Source of the DNA: Nocardia wallacei
GTDB taxonomy: Bacteria; Actinomycetota; Actinomycetes; Mycobacteriales; Mycobacteriaceae
Assembly (NCBI RefSeq): GCF_014466955.1
Contig: NZ_AP023396.1
Coordinates: 558,001-622,000, forward strand
Length of the DNA: 64,000 nt
Direction of reading: 5' to 3'
The notes under the pieces: model-generated
The model's input: only the letters and a program-made list of their open reading frames with translations
Database searches by the model: none
Told to the model about the DNA's origin: nothing
Program-made: the position numbers and the translations under genes
In this document: in pieces, positions 35,456 through 44,462 of the stretch
How positions within the stretch are numbered: the stretch's first letter is position 1
Layout of the letters: every line of letters begins with the position of its first letter

Positions 35456-35617
35456 CGTGTCCTCTCGGCTCGGGGTCGTGTCTCGTTCTGCGATGTCAAT
35501 GGTATCGGGCGCCCGCATGCGGGCATTCCACCCGTGCCGGTGCCGAAACGCTCGGTGTGTGGATACCTATACCGTGGGGAGAGCAGTCTGTACACGCGGA
35601 GGAAGGGTCCCAGCATC

Positions 35618-36457
35618 ATGCCGTTGGCCACGGTGAACGGAATCTCGCTGAACTACCAGGTGAAGGGGGACAAGGCCAAGGGCACCGACACCAAGGGGGC
35701 GGCGCCGCTGGTCGTGCTGATCATGGGCACCGGGAGTCCGGGGCGGGTGTGGGAGCTGCACCAGGTACCGGCGCTGCTGGCGGCCGGATATCGGGTGTGC
35801 ACGTTCGACAATCGCGGGATCGCCCCGTCCGCCGAGTCCGCGCACGGCATCACCATCGACGACATGGTGCGCGACACCGCGGGCCTGATCGAGCTGCTCG
35901 ACGAGGGCCCGGCGCTGGTGGCGGGCACCTCGATGGGTGCGCGGGTGGCGCAGGAGCTAGCGCTGGCCCGGCCCGACCTGGTCCGCAAGGCCGTCTACAT
36001 GGCCGGGCACGGGCGTCTCGATCAGTTCCAGAAGACGCTCTCGCTCGGCGAGCACGAACTCGACGCGTCCGGGGTGAAGCTGCCGCCCAAGTACGAGGCC
36101 GCGCTGACCGCCGTGATGAACCTGTCGCCCGCCACCATGGCCGACCCGAACTCGGCGCGGGACTGGCTGGACCTGTTCGAATTCACCGGCGGCCCGGTCA
36201 CTCCCGGCATCCGCGCGCAGCGCCGGATGGACCACGACTTCGATCGGCTGCAGGCCTACCGCGGCATCAAGGTGCCGAGCCTGGCCGTGGGCTTCGCCGA
36301 CGACCGGATGATTCCGGCATATCTCACCCGCGAGGTCGCCGACGTCATCCCCGGCGCGCGCTACCAGGAGATCCCCGATGCCGGGCACTACGGTTACCTG
36401 GAACGACCCGAGGCGGTGAACAAGGTTCTGCTCGACTTCTTCGGTGGCTCGAGGTAA
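35618..36457 (+). CDS. Alpha/beta hydrolase
   Basis: 279 aa. Fold markers: VVLIMGTGSPGRVWELHQVPALL, FDNRGIAPS, nucleophile Ser in the elbow GTSMGA, acid in VGFADDRM, and catalytic His in DAGHYGYLE. A cap region lies at about 125-215. Substrate cannot be told. The ORF extends far upstream, but ATG 35618 has GGAGGAAGGG directly before it and begins the conserved domain. Confidence 0.88.
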   Translation: MPLATVNGISLNYQVKGDKAKGTDTKGAAPLVVLIMGTGSPGRVWELHQVPALLAAGYRVCTFDNRGIAPSAESAHGITIDDMVRDTAGLIELLDEGPALVAGTSMGARVAQELALARPDLVRKAVYMAGHGRLDQFQKTLSLGEHELDASGVKLPPKYEAALTAVMNLSPATMADPNSARDWLDLFEFTGGPVTPGIRAQRRMDHDFDRLQAYRGIKVPSLAVGFADDRMIPAYLTREVADVIPGARYQEIPDAGHYGYLERPEAVNKVLLDFFGGSR

Positions 36458-36564
36458 CCGGCCACCCGTAACGCCGGCCTTGCTAGGGTCGACACAACGC
36501 CCGGGGGGATTTTCCGAACCCCGCCAGCGTTCCCGTACACAGCGCACGTATCCAGTGAGGTGAA

Positions 36565-36807
36565 ATGAGCACCAACCCGTTCGACGATGAGGACGGCCGC
36601 TTCTTCGTTCTGGTCAACGACGAGGAGCAGCATTCCCTGTGGCCCGCCTTCGCGGAGGTACCGGCCGGCTGGCGAGTGGTGTTCGGCGAGGACAGCCGCG
36701 CTGCCTGCGTCGAATACGTCGAGAAGAATTGGACCGATATGCGGCCCAAGAGCCTGCGTGACGCGATGGCCGCCGATGACGCGGCTCGGCAGGCCGCCCA
36801 GTCCTGA
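36565..36807 (+). CDS. MbtH-like protein (orphan)
   Basis: 80 aa MbtH family: [47 protein letters not shown] contain the invariant Trp, Asn and Ser residues. MbtH proteins bind and activate adenylation domains of non-ribosomal peptide synthetases. No synthetase is in this window, so it must act on one coded elsewhere. ATG has GTGAGGTG upstream. A strong terminator follows. Confidence 0.93.
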   Translation: MSTNPFDDEDGRFFVLVNDEEQHSLWPAFAEVPAGWRVVFGEDSRAACVEYVEKNWTDMRPKSLRDAMAADDAARQAAQS

Positions 36808-36848
36808 CCCGCAGTACCCGATAGATACTGCGCAAGGGACAACCGGCT

Positions 36849-36890
36849 CGGCGGCTGTGGGCACCCGGTAGCGGGCGCCCACAGCCGCCG
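36849..36890 (+). terminator. Terminator after the MbtH gene
   Basis: Perfect 14-bp stem CGGCGGCTGTGGGC / GCCCACAGCCGCCG with a 14-base loop, followed by TGTTCGG. It ends 45 bp before the tRNA gene. Confidence 0.8.
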
Positions 36891-36935
36891 TGTTCGGCCT
36901 ACCGGCCGATCCCGGTTATGATGTCACCGCTTTCC

Positions 36936-37007
36936 GCCTCCTTAGCTCAGTGGTAGAGCACTCGCCTTGTAAGCGAAAGGTCGTCGGTTCAATCCCGACA
37001 GGGGGCT
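36936..37007 (+). tRNA. tRNA-Thr (anticodon TGT)
   Basis: 72-nt cloverleaf. Acceptor arms GCCTCCT / AGGGGGC (one G-U), D arm GCTC...GAGC, anticodon loop CTTGTAA with TGT, and T arm GTCGG TTCAATC CCGAC. The terminal CCA is not encoded. The anticodon stem has one mismatch at its outer pair (C/A). Confidence 0.93.
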
Positions 37008-37075
37008 CTATTGGTCGGTCGCTCCCAGGAAACTCCCAGCGAAGGCACAGCGTGCTCGGTGGGGTAGGGAGCACC

Positions 37076-37822
37076 ATGGGCGTTATGAATGGTCAGCCTG
37101 CCGAACGGACGCCCGAGGCGCGTGTGCTCGTGGTGGACGACGAGCCCATGATCGTCGAGTTGCTCACCGTGAGCCTGCGGTATCAGGGGTTCGAGGTCGC
37201 CGCGGCGGCCAATGGGGCCGAGGGGTTGGATCGGGCCCGGGTGTTCCGGCCGGACGCTCTGATCGTGGATGTGATGATGCCCGGCATGGACGGGTTCGGG
37301 CTGCTGCGGCGGCTGCGGGCCGACGGGATCGATGCGCCGGTGCTGTTCCTCACCGCGCGCGACGAGGTGGAGGACAAGGTCACCGGGCTCACGCTGGGCG
37401 CGGACGATTACGTCACCAAGCCGTTCAGCCTGGAGGAAGTGGTGGCACGGCTGCGGGTCATCCTGCGGCGCTCCGGGCACACGGTGGAGGAGCGCAAATC
37501 CTCGCGGTTGCGGTTCGAGGACATCGAACTCGACGACGACACCCACGAGGTATGGAAGGCCGGTGAGCCGGTGGCGTTGTCGCCGACCGAGTTCACGCTG
37601 CTGCGGTATTTCATGGTCAACGCCGGAACCGTGCTCAGCAAGCCGCGCATCCTGGACCACGTGTGGCGCTACGACTTCGGAGGTGAGGTCGGGGTCGTCG
37701 AGACCTACGTCTCCTACCTGCGCAAGAAGGTCGACACCGGACCGGACCGGCTGATCCACACGCTGCGCGGGGTCGGCTACGTGATGCGTGCGCCCAGTCG
37801 CAGCAAGTCGTCGGTGAAATGA
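37076..37822 (+). CDS. phoP: Two-component response regulator PhoP
   Basis: 248 aa OmpR/PhoB-type regulator. Receiver domain (about 16-130): acidic Asp21/Asp22, phospho-acceptor Asp65 in IVDVMMPG, Thr93, and Lys115 in DDYVTKPF. The winged-helix DNA-binding domain (about 148-242) contains LSPTEFTLLRYF and VVETYVSYLRKKVDTG. Near-identical blocks to Mtb PhoP (GFEV, RRLRADGIDAP, EDIELDDDTHEVWKAG) support the orthology. ATG 37076 follows TAGGGAG and gives a length close to Mtb PhoP (247). It is coupled to phoR by ATGA. Confidence 0.93.
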   Translation: MGVMNGQPAERTPEARVLVVDDEPMIVELLTVSLRYQGFEVAAAANGAEGLDRARVFRPDALIVDVMMPGMDGFGLLRRLRADGIDAPVLFLTARDEVEDKVTGLTLGADDYVTKPFSLEEVVARLRVILRRSGHTVEERKSSRLRFEDIELDDDTHEVWKAGEPVALSPTEFTLLRYFMVNAGTVLSKPRILDHVWRYDFGGEVGVVETYVSYLRKKVDTGPDRLIHTLRGVGYVMRAPSRSKSSVK

Positions 37823-39315
37823 GCGCGCGGCAGGCCGATGACGCTGCCGTCGCGGTCGTGCCGTCTCCCGCTCCGAGTCGCCGGCGGGCCGTGTCCGGTG
37901 CGCTGTGGCGACGGCCGACAGCGGTGCCGCTGCGGGTGACGCTGGTGCTGGCGCTGGTGTTGCTGGCCGGGCTGGGTCTGCTGGGCTCAGGTATCGCGGT
38001 GACCTCGGTGATGCAGCGTATCCTCATCGATCGCGTCGACCGCGAAATCTCCGATGCGGTACAGGGATTCGCGCGACCGGGTGCGCCGCAACCGCCGAAC
38101 CGGCCGTCCGTTCGTCCGGTCCGGACACTCGAACCGTTCTATGTGCGGGTGCAGGATTCGGCGGGGAACCTACGGATCTGGATCGACGACGCCGGATCCG
38201 CGCCGGACATTCCGGACGATCTCGGACGGCACCCGCGCACGGTGGGTTCGGTCGGCGACCCGGGAGCGCACTGGCGCGCCGTGCGGGTCGCCAACGCCGA
38301 GGGGACCAGCGTGGTCGCGTTACCGCTCAACGGAACCGAGAACATCATCGACCGATTGATCGGCCTCCAGGTGCTGGTGGGCGCGATCGTCCTGGCCGCG
38401 CTGGCGGTGGTGGCGCAGTTCGTCATCCGGCGTAGCCTGCGGCCGCTGCTCGCGGTCGAGGCGACCGCGGCGGCCATCGCGGGCGGTGACCTGCATCGGC
38501 GAGTTCCGGTGCGGCACACCAACACCGAGGTCGACAGGCTGTCGCAGTCGCTGAACGGGATGCTGACCCAGATCCAGCGGGCGTTCGCCGCCACCGAGGC
38601 GTCGGAGGAATCGGCGCGGCGGTCGGAGGCGAAGATGCGGCAGTTCGTCGCCGACGCAAGTCATGAACTACGTACCCCGCTCACCACCATCAAGGGTTTC
38701 GCCGAGCTGTATCGCCAAGGGGCACTGCCTGATCCGGCGCTGTTCATGGATCGCATCGAAAGCGAATCGAACCGGATGCGGCTGCTGGTGGAGGATCTGC
38801 TGATGCTGGCCCGGCTCGACGCGCAGCGGCCACTGGAACGCCGCCCGGTCGACTTGCTGGCGTTGGCCAGCGACGCCGTGCACAACGCTCGCGCGGTCGA
38901 CACCGCCCGGCGGCCATCGGGCCCTGCTCGCGAGATCGGTCTCGAAATACGTTCCGGCGCGGGGACTTTGGAGGTGCTCGGGGACGAGGCGCGGCTGCGG
39001 CAGGTGCTGTCGAATCTGGTCGGCAACGCGCTCGTGCACACCCCGCCGGACGCGGCGGTGACGCTGCGATTGACCCCCGGTGCCGACGAGGTGGTGCTCG
39101 AGGTCGCCGACACCGGACCGGGCCTGCCCGCCGAGCAGGTCGAACGGCTCTTCGAACGCTTCTACCGCACCGATGCCTCCCGCAGCCGGGACAGCGGCGG
39201 GACCGGGCTGGGTTTGTCGATCGTGCAGGCGCTGGTCGCCGCGCACGGCGGCACGGTGGCGGTCACCAGTGCCGTCGGGGCGGGGACCACCTTCACCGTG
39301 CGGCTGCCGCGGTGA
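37819..39315 (+). CDS. phoR: Sensor histidine kinase PhoR
   Basis: 498 aa. Membrane helices at about 38-60 and 185-204 flank an extracytoplasmic sensor of about 120 residues. HAMP (about 205-258), HisKA with phospho-acceptor His282 (FVADASHELRTPL), and HATPase_c with N (LSNLVGNALVHT), G1 (DTGPGL) and G2 (GGTGLGLSIV) boxes follow. As partner of PhoP it would phosphorylate Asp65. Overlap and order are as in Mtb phoPR. Confidence 0.93.
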   Translation: MSARQADDAAVAVVPSPAPSRRRAVSGALWRRPTAVPLRVTLVLALVLLAGLGLLGSGIAVTSVMQRILIDRVDREISDAVQGFARPGAPQPPNRPSVRPVRTLEPFYVRVQDSAGNLRIWIDDAGSAPDIPDDLGRHPRTVGSVGDPGAHWRAVRVANAEGTSVVALPLNGTENIIDRLIGLQVLVGAIVLAALAVVAQFVIRRSLRPLLAVEATAAAIAGGDLHRRVPVRHTNTEVDRLSQSLNGMLTQIQRAFAATEASEESARRSEAKMRQFVADASHELRTPLTTIKGFAELYRQGALPDPALFMDRIESESNRMRLLVEDLLMLARLDAQRPLERRPVDLLALASDAVHNARAVDTARRPSGPAREIGLEIRSGAGTLEVLGDEARLRQVLSNLVGNALVHTPPDAAVTLRLTPGADEVVLEVADTGPGLPAEQVERLFERFYRTDASRSRDSGGTGLGLSIVQALVAAHGGTVAVTSAVGAGTTFTVRLPR

Positions 39316-39316
39316 C

Positions 39317-39742
39317 TCAGTCGGGCACGTCGGCGCCGTAGCCGAGATCGCGCAGGGCCTGCTTGATCCTGGCCTGGGCCTCGTCCAGGGATTCCGGGCT
39401 GGGGGACGGGTCTGCCTGGGAGATGTTGAAGTCGGCGAGGTCGAAGGCCGGGAATACGTGCACGTGGAGATGCGGGACCTCCAGGCCCGCTATGAGCAGT
39501 CCCGCCCGGGGAGCATCCCAGGCCGCCCGAACCGCTCGGCCGATCTTCTGGGCTACGCCGTTGATGCGGGCGAAGGTGTCCGGATCGAGGTCCTGCCACT
39601 GGTCGATCTCCTTGCGGGGGACGACCAGGGTGTGGCCCTGGGTGACCGGTGCGATGGTGAGGAACGCGACGAACTCGTCGTCCTCCCAGACGAATCGTCC
39701 CGGCAGGTCGCCGTTGATGATCGCGCTGAAGACAGAAGCCAT
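39317..39742 (-). CDS. HIT family protein (Rv0759c-like)
   Basis: 141 aa histidine-triad nucleotide-binding protein. Signature HLHVHVF in [12 protein letters not shown], preceded by [14 protein letters not shown] and GLLIAG. Likely a nucleoside phosphoramidase or AMP-lysine-type hydrolase. It ends 2 bp from phoR on the opposite strand, the same arrangement as Mtb Rv0758-Rv0759c. A second HIT gene lies at 45925. Confidence 0.9.
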   Translation of the reverse strand: MASVFSAIINGDLPGRFVWEDDEFVAFLTIAPVTQGHTLVVPRKEIDQWQDLDPDTFARINGVAQKIGRAVRAAWDAPRAGLLIAGLEVPHLHVHVFPAFDLADFNISQADPSPSPESLDEAQARIKQALRDLGYGADVPD

Positions 39743-39841
39743 GGGGCGAGTGTATTGGGGGAAGGGAGGGCCGAGTTAACTGCTGTTGAACGGCGCGTGG
39801 TTGTCCGGGTGATACCCGGCGGGGGGTGTGGTGGCTTGACC

Positions 39842-39847
39842 TAAGCT
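39842..39847 (+). promoter_or_regulatory. -10 box for leaderless purD transcript
   Basis: TAAGCT, then exactly 7 bases, then the GTG start; there is no ribosome binding site. Confidence 0.6.
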
Positions 39848-39854
39848 GTGTCGG

Positions 39855-41135
39855 GTGCGAGTACTCGTCATCGGTTCCGGAGCCCGTGAACACGCCCTCG
39901 TGCTGGCCCTGCGGCGGGATCCGGGGGTCAGCGCCGTGGTCGCCGCGCCCGGTAATCCGGGGATGGCGCAGCAGGCGCAGCTGCGCGCGGTCGATCCCTG
40001 CAGCGCCGAGGCGGTGGTGGCGCTGGCCACCGAGGTCGCCGCCGATCTGGTGGTGATCGGGCCGGAGGTGCCCCTGGTGCTGGGCATCGCGGACGCGGTG
40101 CGGGCCGCGGGGATCGCCTGCTTCGGTCCGTCGGCGGCCGCGGCCCGGATCGAGGGGTCGAAGGCGTTCGCCAAGGATGTGATGGCCGCGGCGGGCGTGC
40201 GCACCGCGCACAGCGAGGTGGTCGATCATCCGGGCGAACTCGATGCCGCGCTGGACCGGTTCGGCCCGACCTGGGTGGTCAAGGACGACGGGCTCGCCGC
40301 CGGCAAGGGCGTGGTGGTGACCACCGACCGGCTCGCCGCCCGCGACCACGGCGCCGAACTGCTCGAGCAGGGCCACCCGGTGCTGCTGGAATCCTTCCTC
40401 GACGGCCCGGAGGTCTCGCTGTTCTGTCTCGTCGACGGCGAGACGGTGGTGCCGCTGCTCCCCGCGCAGGACCACAAGCGCGTCGGCAACGGTGATACCG
40501 GGCCCAACACCGGCGGCATGGGCGCCTACACGCCGCTGCCGTGGCTGCCGCCGGAGACGGTCACCGAGGTCGTCGACGGCGTCGTGAAACCCGTTGCGGC
40601 GGAGATGGTCCGGCGCGGCGTGCCGTTCTCCGGGCTGCTGTACGCCGGGCTCGCGATCGGTCCGGCCGGTCCCGCGGTGGTCGAATTCAACTGTCGCTTC
40701 GGCGATCCCGAGACCCAGGCGGTGCTGGCACTACTGGACAGCCCGCTGGGCGCGCTGCTGCACGCCACGGCCACCGGCGCGCTCGCACAGGCCGAGGCCC
40801 CGCGCTGGCAGGACGGCGCGGCGGTCACCGTGGTGCTGGCGGCCGAGAACTACCCGGGCCGCCCCCGCACCGGCGACGTGATCACCGGCACCGAGGGCGC
40901 GGAGCCGAATACCGAAGTGCTGCATGCCGGTACGTCGCTGCGGGCCGACGGCGCCCTGCTCTCCGGCGGCGGCCGCGTCCTCAACGTGGTGGCCACCGGC
41001 GCGGACCTGGCCGCAGCCCGCGACCGCGCCTACGCCCGCATCGCGGCGATCAAACTGCCCGGCAGCCACTACCGCACCGACATAGCCCTGGCCGCCGTCG
41101 AAGGGCGCATCTCCATCCCCGCCGCCCACGTGTAG
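39855..41135 (+). CDS. purD: Phosphoribosylamine-glycine ligase PurD
   Basis: 426 aa ATP-grasp enzyme of de novo purine synthesis (joins glycine to phosphoribosylamine). Motifs: [60 protein letters not shown] (ATP loop), [21 protein letters not shown], and [11 protein letters not shown] metal site. It has a leaderless-type promoter. It is one of five pur genes in the right half of the window (with purB, purS, purQ, purL). Confidence 0.95.
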   Translation: MRVLVIGSGAREHALVLALRRDPGVSAVVAAPGNPGMAQQAQLRAVDPCSAEAVVALATEVAADLVVIGPEVPLVLGIADAVRAAGIACFGPSAAAARIEGSKAFAKDVMAAAGVRTAHSEVVDHPGELDAALDRFGPTWVVKDDGLAAGKGVVVTTDRLAARDHGAELLEQGHPVLLESFLDGPEVSLFCLVDGETVVPLLPAQDHKRVGNGDTGPNTGGMGAYTPLPWLPPETVTEVVDGVVKPVAAEMVRRGVPFSGLLYAGLAIGPAGPAVVEFNCRFGDPETQAVLALLDSPLGALLHATATGALAQAEAPRWQDGAAVTVVLAAENYPGRPRTGDVITGTEGAEPNTEVLHAGTSLRADGALLSGGGRVLNVVATGADLAAARDRAYARIAAIKLPGSHYRTDIALAAVEGRISIPAAHV

Positions 41136-41228
41136 GTCTCGCGGCCCTTCCCGTCCGAGTGCGCGGTCATGAGCCGTCGTCGCCGCACCGGTGTCGCGGA
41201 CCGGGAGTTCCCTGGGCCGCGCAGGCGT

Positions 41229-42251
41229 TCAGCTCAGTTGGAGGCCGTGGAAGGCCAGCCAGGGCTGCGGGTCGATGTGCCGGCCGTTGACCAGGATTTC
41301 GAAGTGCAGGTGGGGGCCGGTGGAATCGCCGCGATTGCCGACTCGGGCGATCTGCTGGCCCGTGCGGACGCGTTCGCCGACCGAGACGAAGAAGTCGTAC
41401 ATGTGGCCGTAGACCGAGACGGTGCCGTCGTCGTGCCGGATGCGGACCCACAGCCCGAAACCCTGTGCCGGGCCCGCGTCGATCACGGTGCCGTCGGTGA
41501 TGGCGTAGATCGGCGAGCCGATCGGTGCCGCGATATCGATCCCGGCGTGGAAGGTGCCCCAGCGCTGCCCGAACCCGGAGGTGAACGTGCCGCGCGCCGG
41601 GAGCACGAAACCGCCGATGCCGGGCAGGATCCCGCCGGGGACGGGCGTGACCGTGCCGCCCAGCCAGGGCGCCGGTCGTCCCGAGACCGCCGCTGCCGCT
41701 TCGGCTTTCGCGCGCTCCAGGGTGGCCCGCGCGGCCGCGGCCACCACCTGTGCCTCGCGGATGTGCTCGCCGTTGTCGATGGCGTTCAGATACCGCTTGC
41801 TCGACTCCGGCGCCGCCCGCACCTGCAGCGGATACGCGACCGGGATCCGCTGCTCGCTGCCGGGCGCGGGTTCGGCGATGATCGGCCGCGGCCCGGTGGC
41901 ATCGGCCGCGGCGAACAACGCCACCACGACCACCCCCGCCACGAGCACCCGATGTCGCAGCAGCCGGGCCCGCAGCCGCGGCCACAGCTCGTTCGCGTGG
42001 GCCCGCCAGTCGCGGCGCAGGAATCCGCGCCAATCGAATCCGGCGACCGCCCTCCAACTGCGCCGCGCCGACCCGCGCGCCCGCGTCGCCGACGTGCCGA
42101 CCTGTGCCGCCGACGTGCGCGCCCGGGTCGCCGCGGCACGGATGCGCCGCCGCCGCGCCGCTCGTTCTCGCCGCAGCGTCGAGCGCCAGTCCGGGCGGAG
42201 AACCGACCCGCCCCCTGGTAGAACCTTTGCACGGCGTGCCTGGTCAGGCAT
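41229..42251 (-). CDS. M23 family metallopeptidase (LytM-type), membrane-anchored
   Basis: 340 aa. A basic Arg-rich cytosolic N-terminus (1-95), one membrane helix (about 99-116), a helical linker (about 150-185), and a C-terminal peptidase M23 domain. The domain has GTFHAGIDIAAPIGSPIYAITDGTV (His and Asp ligands), YGHMYDFFV, and GPHLHFEILVNG (HxH). Such proteins cut or bind cell-wall peptide crosslinks, or act as activators of other hydrolases. All metal ligands appear present, so activity is plausible. It lies between purD (convergent) and aspC (divergent). Confidence 0.9.
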   Translation of the reverse strand: MPDQARRAKVLPGGGSVLRPDWRSTLRRERAARRRRIRAAATRARTSAAQVGTSATRARGSARRSWRAVAGFDWRGFLRRDWRAHANELWPRLRARLLRHRVLVAGVVVVALFAAADATGPRPIIAEPAPGSEQRIPVAYPLQVRAAPESSKRYLNAIDNGEHIREAQVVAAAARATLERAKAEAAAAVSGRPAPWLGGTVTPVPGGILPGIGGFVLPARGTFTSGFGQRWGTFHAGIDIAAPIGSPIYAITDGTVIDAGPAQGFGLWVRIRHDDGTVSVYGHMYDFFVSVGERVRTGQQIARVGNRGDSTGPHLHFEILVNGRHIDPQPWLAFHGLQLS

Positions 42252-42343
42252 TCTGCCGACGATAACAGGGGGATCGCCCGGGTCGCAGGCCGCAAGGCGG
42301 GTGTTCAGGTTCGTCTCAGGAACATCGCGAACTCGCCGTGCTC

Positions 42344-42349
42344 TACCGT
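42344..42349 (+). promoter_or_regulatory. -10 box for probable leaderless aspC transcript
   Basis: TACCGT, 6 bases, then GTG 42356; no ribosome binding site is visible upstream. This supports GTG 42356 over GTG 42338. Confidence 0.45.
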
Positions 42350-42355
42350 CGTCTG

Positions 42356-43516
42356 GTGCGCAGTGAATCCCGCCGGTCGGCCGTCCCGCCCTTCTACGTC
42401 ATGGATGTCTGGAAGGCGGCCGCCGAGCGCGCTCGCACCCACGGCGATGTGCTGGTGCTGGCCGCCGGGCAGCCGTCGACCCCCGCGCCCGCTCCCGTGC
42501 TACGGGCGACGAAGGCCGCACTGGACCGCGAACTGCTGGGCTACACCGAGACTTTCGGCGTGCTGCCGCTGCGCGCGGCGATCGCCGACTATCACCACCG
42601 CACCTACGATGTCGCGGTCGATCCGGACGACGTGGTGGTCACGACGGGTTCGTCGGGCGCGTTCACGCTGATCTTCCTGGCCGCCTTCGACATCGGCGAC
42701 ACCGTGGTGGTGGCCCGTCCCGGCTACCCGGCCTACCGCAACACCCTCGCCGCCCTGGGCTGCCGGGTGGTCGAACTGGACTGCGGCCCGCAGACCCGGT
42801 TCCAGCCGACGGTCGCGATGCTCGAGGCGCTGCCGGAGCCACCGGCGGGGCTCATCGTGGCGAGTCCGGCCAACCCGACCGGCACCATGATCGACCCGGA
42901 CGAACTGGCCGCCCTGGCCCGCTGGTGCGATGCGCACGGCACGCTGCTGATCTCCGACGAGATCTACCACGGCATCGTCTACGCGAATACCGAACCGACC
43001 GCCTCGGCGTGGGAGACCTCGCGCGAGGCCGTGGTCGTCGGCTCGGTGTCGAAGTACTTCTCGATGACCGGCTGGCGTCTGGGCTGGATGCTGGTGCCCG
43101 CGGGCCTGCGCCCGGCGCTGCAGCGGCTGGCGTCCAATATGACCGTCTGCCCGCCGGCCGTCTCGCAGTACGCGGCGGTGCACGCCTTCGGGGCGGAGGC
43201 CGCGACCGAACTCGACGGCCACGTCCGCCGGTACGCCGACAACCGCGCGCTGCTGCTCGAGGGCCTGCCCCGACTGGGCATCACCGAACTCGCCCCCGCC
43301 GACGGCGCGTTCTACGCCTACGCCGATATCGCCCACCTGACCGACGATTCCACGCGCTGGTGCGCGGATCTGCTGGCGCACACGGGAGTAGCGCTCGCGC
43401 CGGGCGTCGATTTCGACACCGCCAACGGGAACCACACGGTTCGCTTCTCCTTCGCGGGCGCCACCGCCGACATCGAAGAGGCGCTGGTCCGCCTCCGGAG
43501 ATACCTGGACGCATGA
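42356..43516 (+). CDS. aspC: Pyridoxal phosphate-dependent aminotransferase (AspC/Rv0337c-like)
   Basis: 386 aa class I/II fold-type I aminotransferase. Motifs: VPPFYVMDVW start, LAAGQPSTPAP, TTGSSGAFTL, ASPANPTGT (Asn contact), ISDEIYHG (Asp/Tyr contacts), Schiff-base Lys at about 233 in SVSKYFSMTGWRLGW, and a C-terminal RFSFAG Arg. It matches Mtb AspC (Rv0337c) closely from memory, although in Mtb that gene is elsewhere. It converts an amino acid and 2-oxoglutarate; the substrate is not certain. A GTG 18 bp upstream is the alternative start. Confidence 0.88.
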   Translation: MRSESRRSAVPPFYVMDVWKAAAERARTHGDVLVLAAGQPSTPAPAPVLRATKAALDRELLGYTETFGVLPLRAAIADYHHRTYDVAVDPDDVVVTTGSSGAFTLIFLAAFDIGDTVVVARPGYPAYRNTLAALGCRVVELDCGPQTRFQPTVAMLEALPEPPAGLIVASPANPTGTMIDPDELAALARWCDAHGTLLISDEIYHGIVYANTEPTASAWETSREAVVVGSVSKYFSMTGWRLGWMLVPAGLRPALQRLASNMTVCPPAVSQYAAVHAFGAEAATELDGHVRRYADNRALLLEGLPRLGITELAPADGAFYAYADIAHLTDDSTRWCADLLAHTGVALAPGVDFDTANGNHTVRFSFAGATADIEEALVRLRRYLDA

Positions 43517-43597
43517 ACAGACCGGCCAGCTGAACAGCATCGACCCGCTAAGACTTTTCGTTCCGGCCCACCCTGGACGCCCGGATGCGGTAGAAAA

Positions 43598-43624
43598 GCG
43601 GTGGTTGTTTTTTCAACACCGCGG
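43598..43624. promoter_or_regulatory. Imperfect inverted repeat with T6 loop between aspC and the TetR gene
   Basis: GCGGTGGTTG-TTTTTT-CAACACCGC: arms pair with one bulged G. It lies 82 bp after aspC and 87 bp before the TetR start. It could be a weak terminator or a TetR operator; no family consensus is known to me. Confidence 0.35.
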
Positions 43625-43710
43625 GGCGCATTTGCCCACACCAACCTGAATTGTCATAGATCGCACCGATTTGGCACGGATGAGCTGATGATGACTGGCA
43701 CGATGACACG

Positions 43711-44400
43711 GTGATCACCGCGACGACACCGAAAGGCGAACGGCGTCGCCAAGCATTGGTCGCGGCTGCCGCCGAGTTGCTGCTCGAGGGCGGGTTCGAC
43801 GCGGTGCGCCACCGTTCGGTGGCCACCCGCGCGGATCTACCGCTGGCGTCGACGACCTACTACTTCGAGTCGCTGGAGGATTTGATCGCGCGCGCGGTCG
43901 AATTCAGCGGCAACGCCGAACTGGAGGCGATGCGCCGCCGCGTCGGCGAGGTGACCCATCGCCGCCGCGGCGCCGACGCGACCGTCGACCTGATCCTGGA
44001 CCTGCTCGTCGGCGTGGACGGCCACAACGAGTTCGAGCGCGGCCAGCTCATCGCGCGCTACGAGCGCTCGGTGGCCTCCGCCCGGCACCCCGAATTACGC
44101 GACGTGCAGCTACGACTACGCGCGCAGCTCGAGGAGCTGCTGGCCGATGTGCTGCGCCGGTCCGATCGGGTGGTGCGAATCGAGCAGCTGCGGCGGCTGG
44201 TCGCGGTGGTCGACGGCGCGGTGGTGGCGGCGCTGGCCGAACTGGATCCGCAACCGCGCCGGGTGGCCCGCGGCGCGCTGCTCGAGCTGATCGACGTGAT
44301 CGCGCCGCCCACTTCGCAACACATCGCCGCCCCGCACGCCGCGCCCCACCCGCCGCCGCACGCACCCCCGCATTCGCTGTCCCAGCACACCACCGCCTGA
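43711..44400 (+). CDS. TetR family regulator with His/Pro-rich C-terminal tail
   Basis: 229 aa. N-terminal TetR helix-turn-helix (about 10-55: RRRQALVAAAAELLLEGGFDAVRHRSVATRADLPLASTTYYFESLEDLI), then a helical ligand domain. Residues 205-229 form a His/Pro/Ala-rich tail with seven His, unlike the ordinary end of the family. The GTG start is the first in frame. It precedes purB by 62 bp; purB has its own promoter box, so it is probably not co-transcribed. Target genes are unknown. Confidence 0.85.
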   Translation: MITATTPKGERRRQALVAAAAELLLEGGFDAVRHRSVATRADLPLASTTYYFESLEDLIARAVEFSGNAELEAMRRRVGEVTHRRRGADATVDLILDLLVGVDGHNEFERGQLIARYERSVASARHPELRDVQLRLRAQLEELLADVLRRSDRVVRIEQLRRLVAVVDGAVVAALAELDPQPRRVARGALLELIDVIAPPTSQHIAAPHAAPHPPPHAPPHSLSQHTTA

Positions 44401-44450
44401 GCGGCAGCGGCGAGCGGTCCGGCCCTGATCGGAGCCGAGCCGGGGAACAT

Positions 44451-44456
44451 TAGACT
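44451..44456 (+). promoter_or_regulatory. -10 box for leaderless purB transcript
   Basis: TAGACT, 6 bases, then GTG 44463; no ribosome binding site is present. Confidence 0.55.
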
Positions 44457-44462
44457 GGCGCC

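Noticed and set aside
36936..37075. Prophage or island attachment site at the tRNA-Thr
   Set aside because: No integrase, no duplicated tRNA end in the window and no phage genes.
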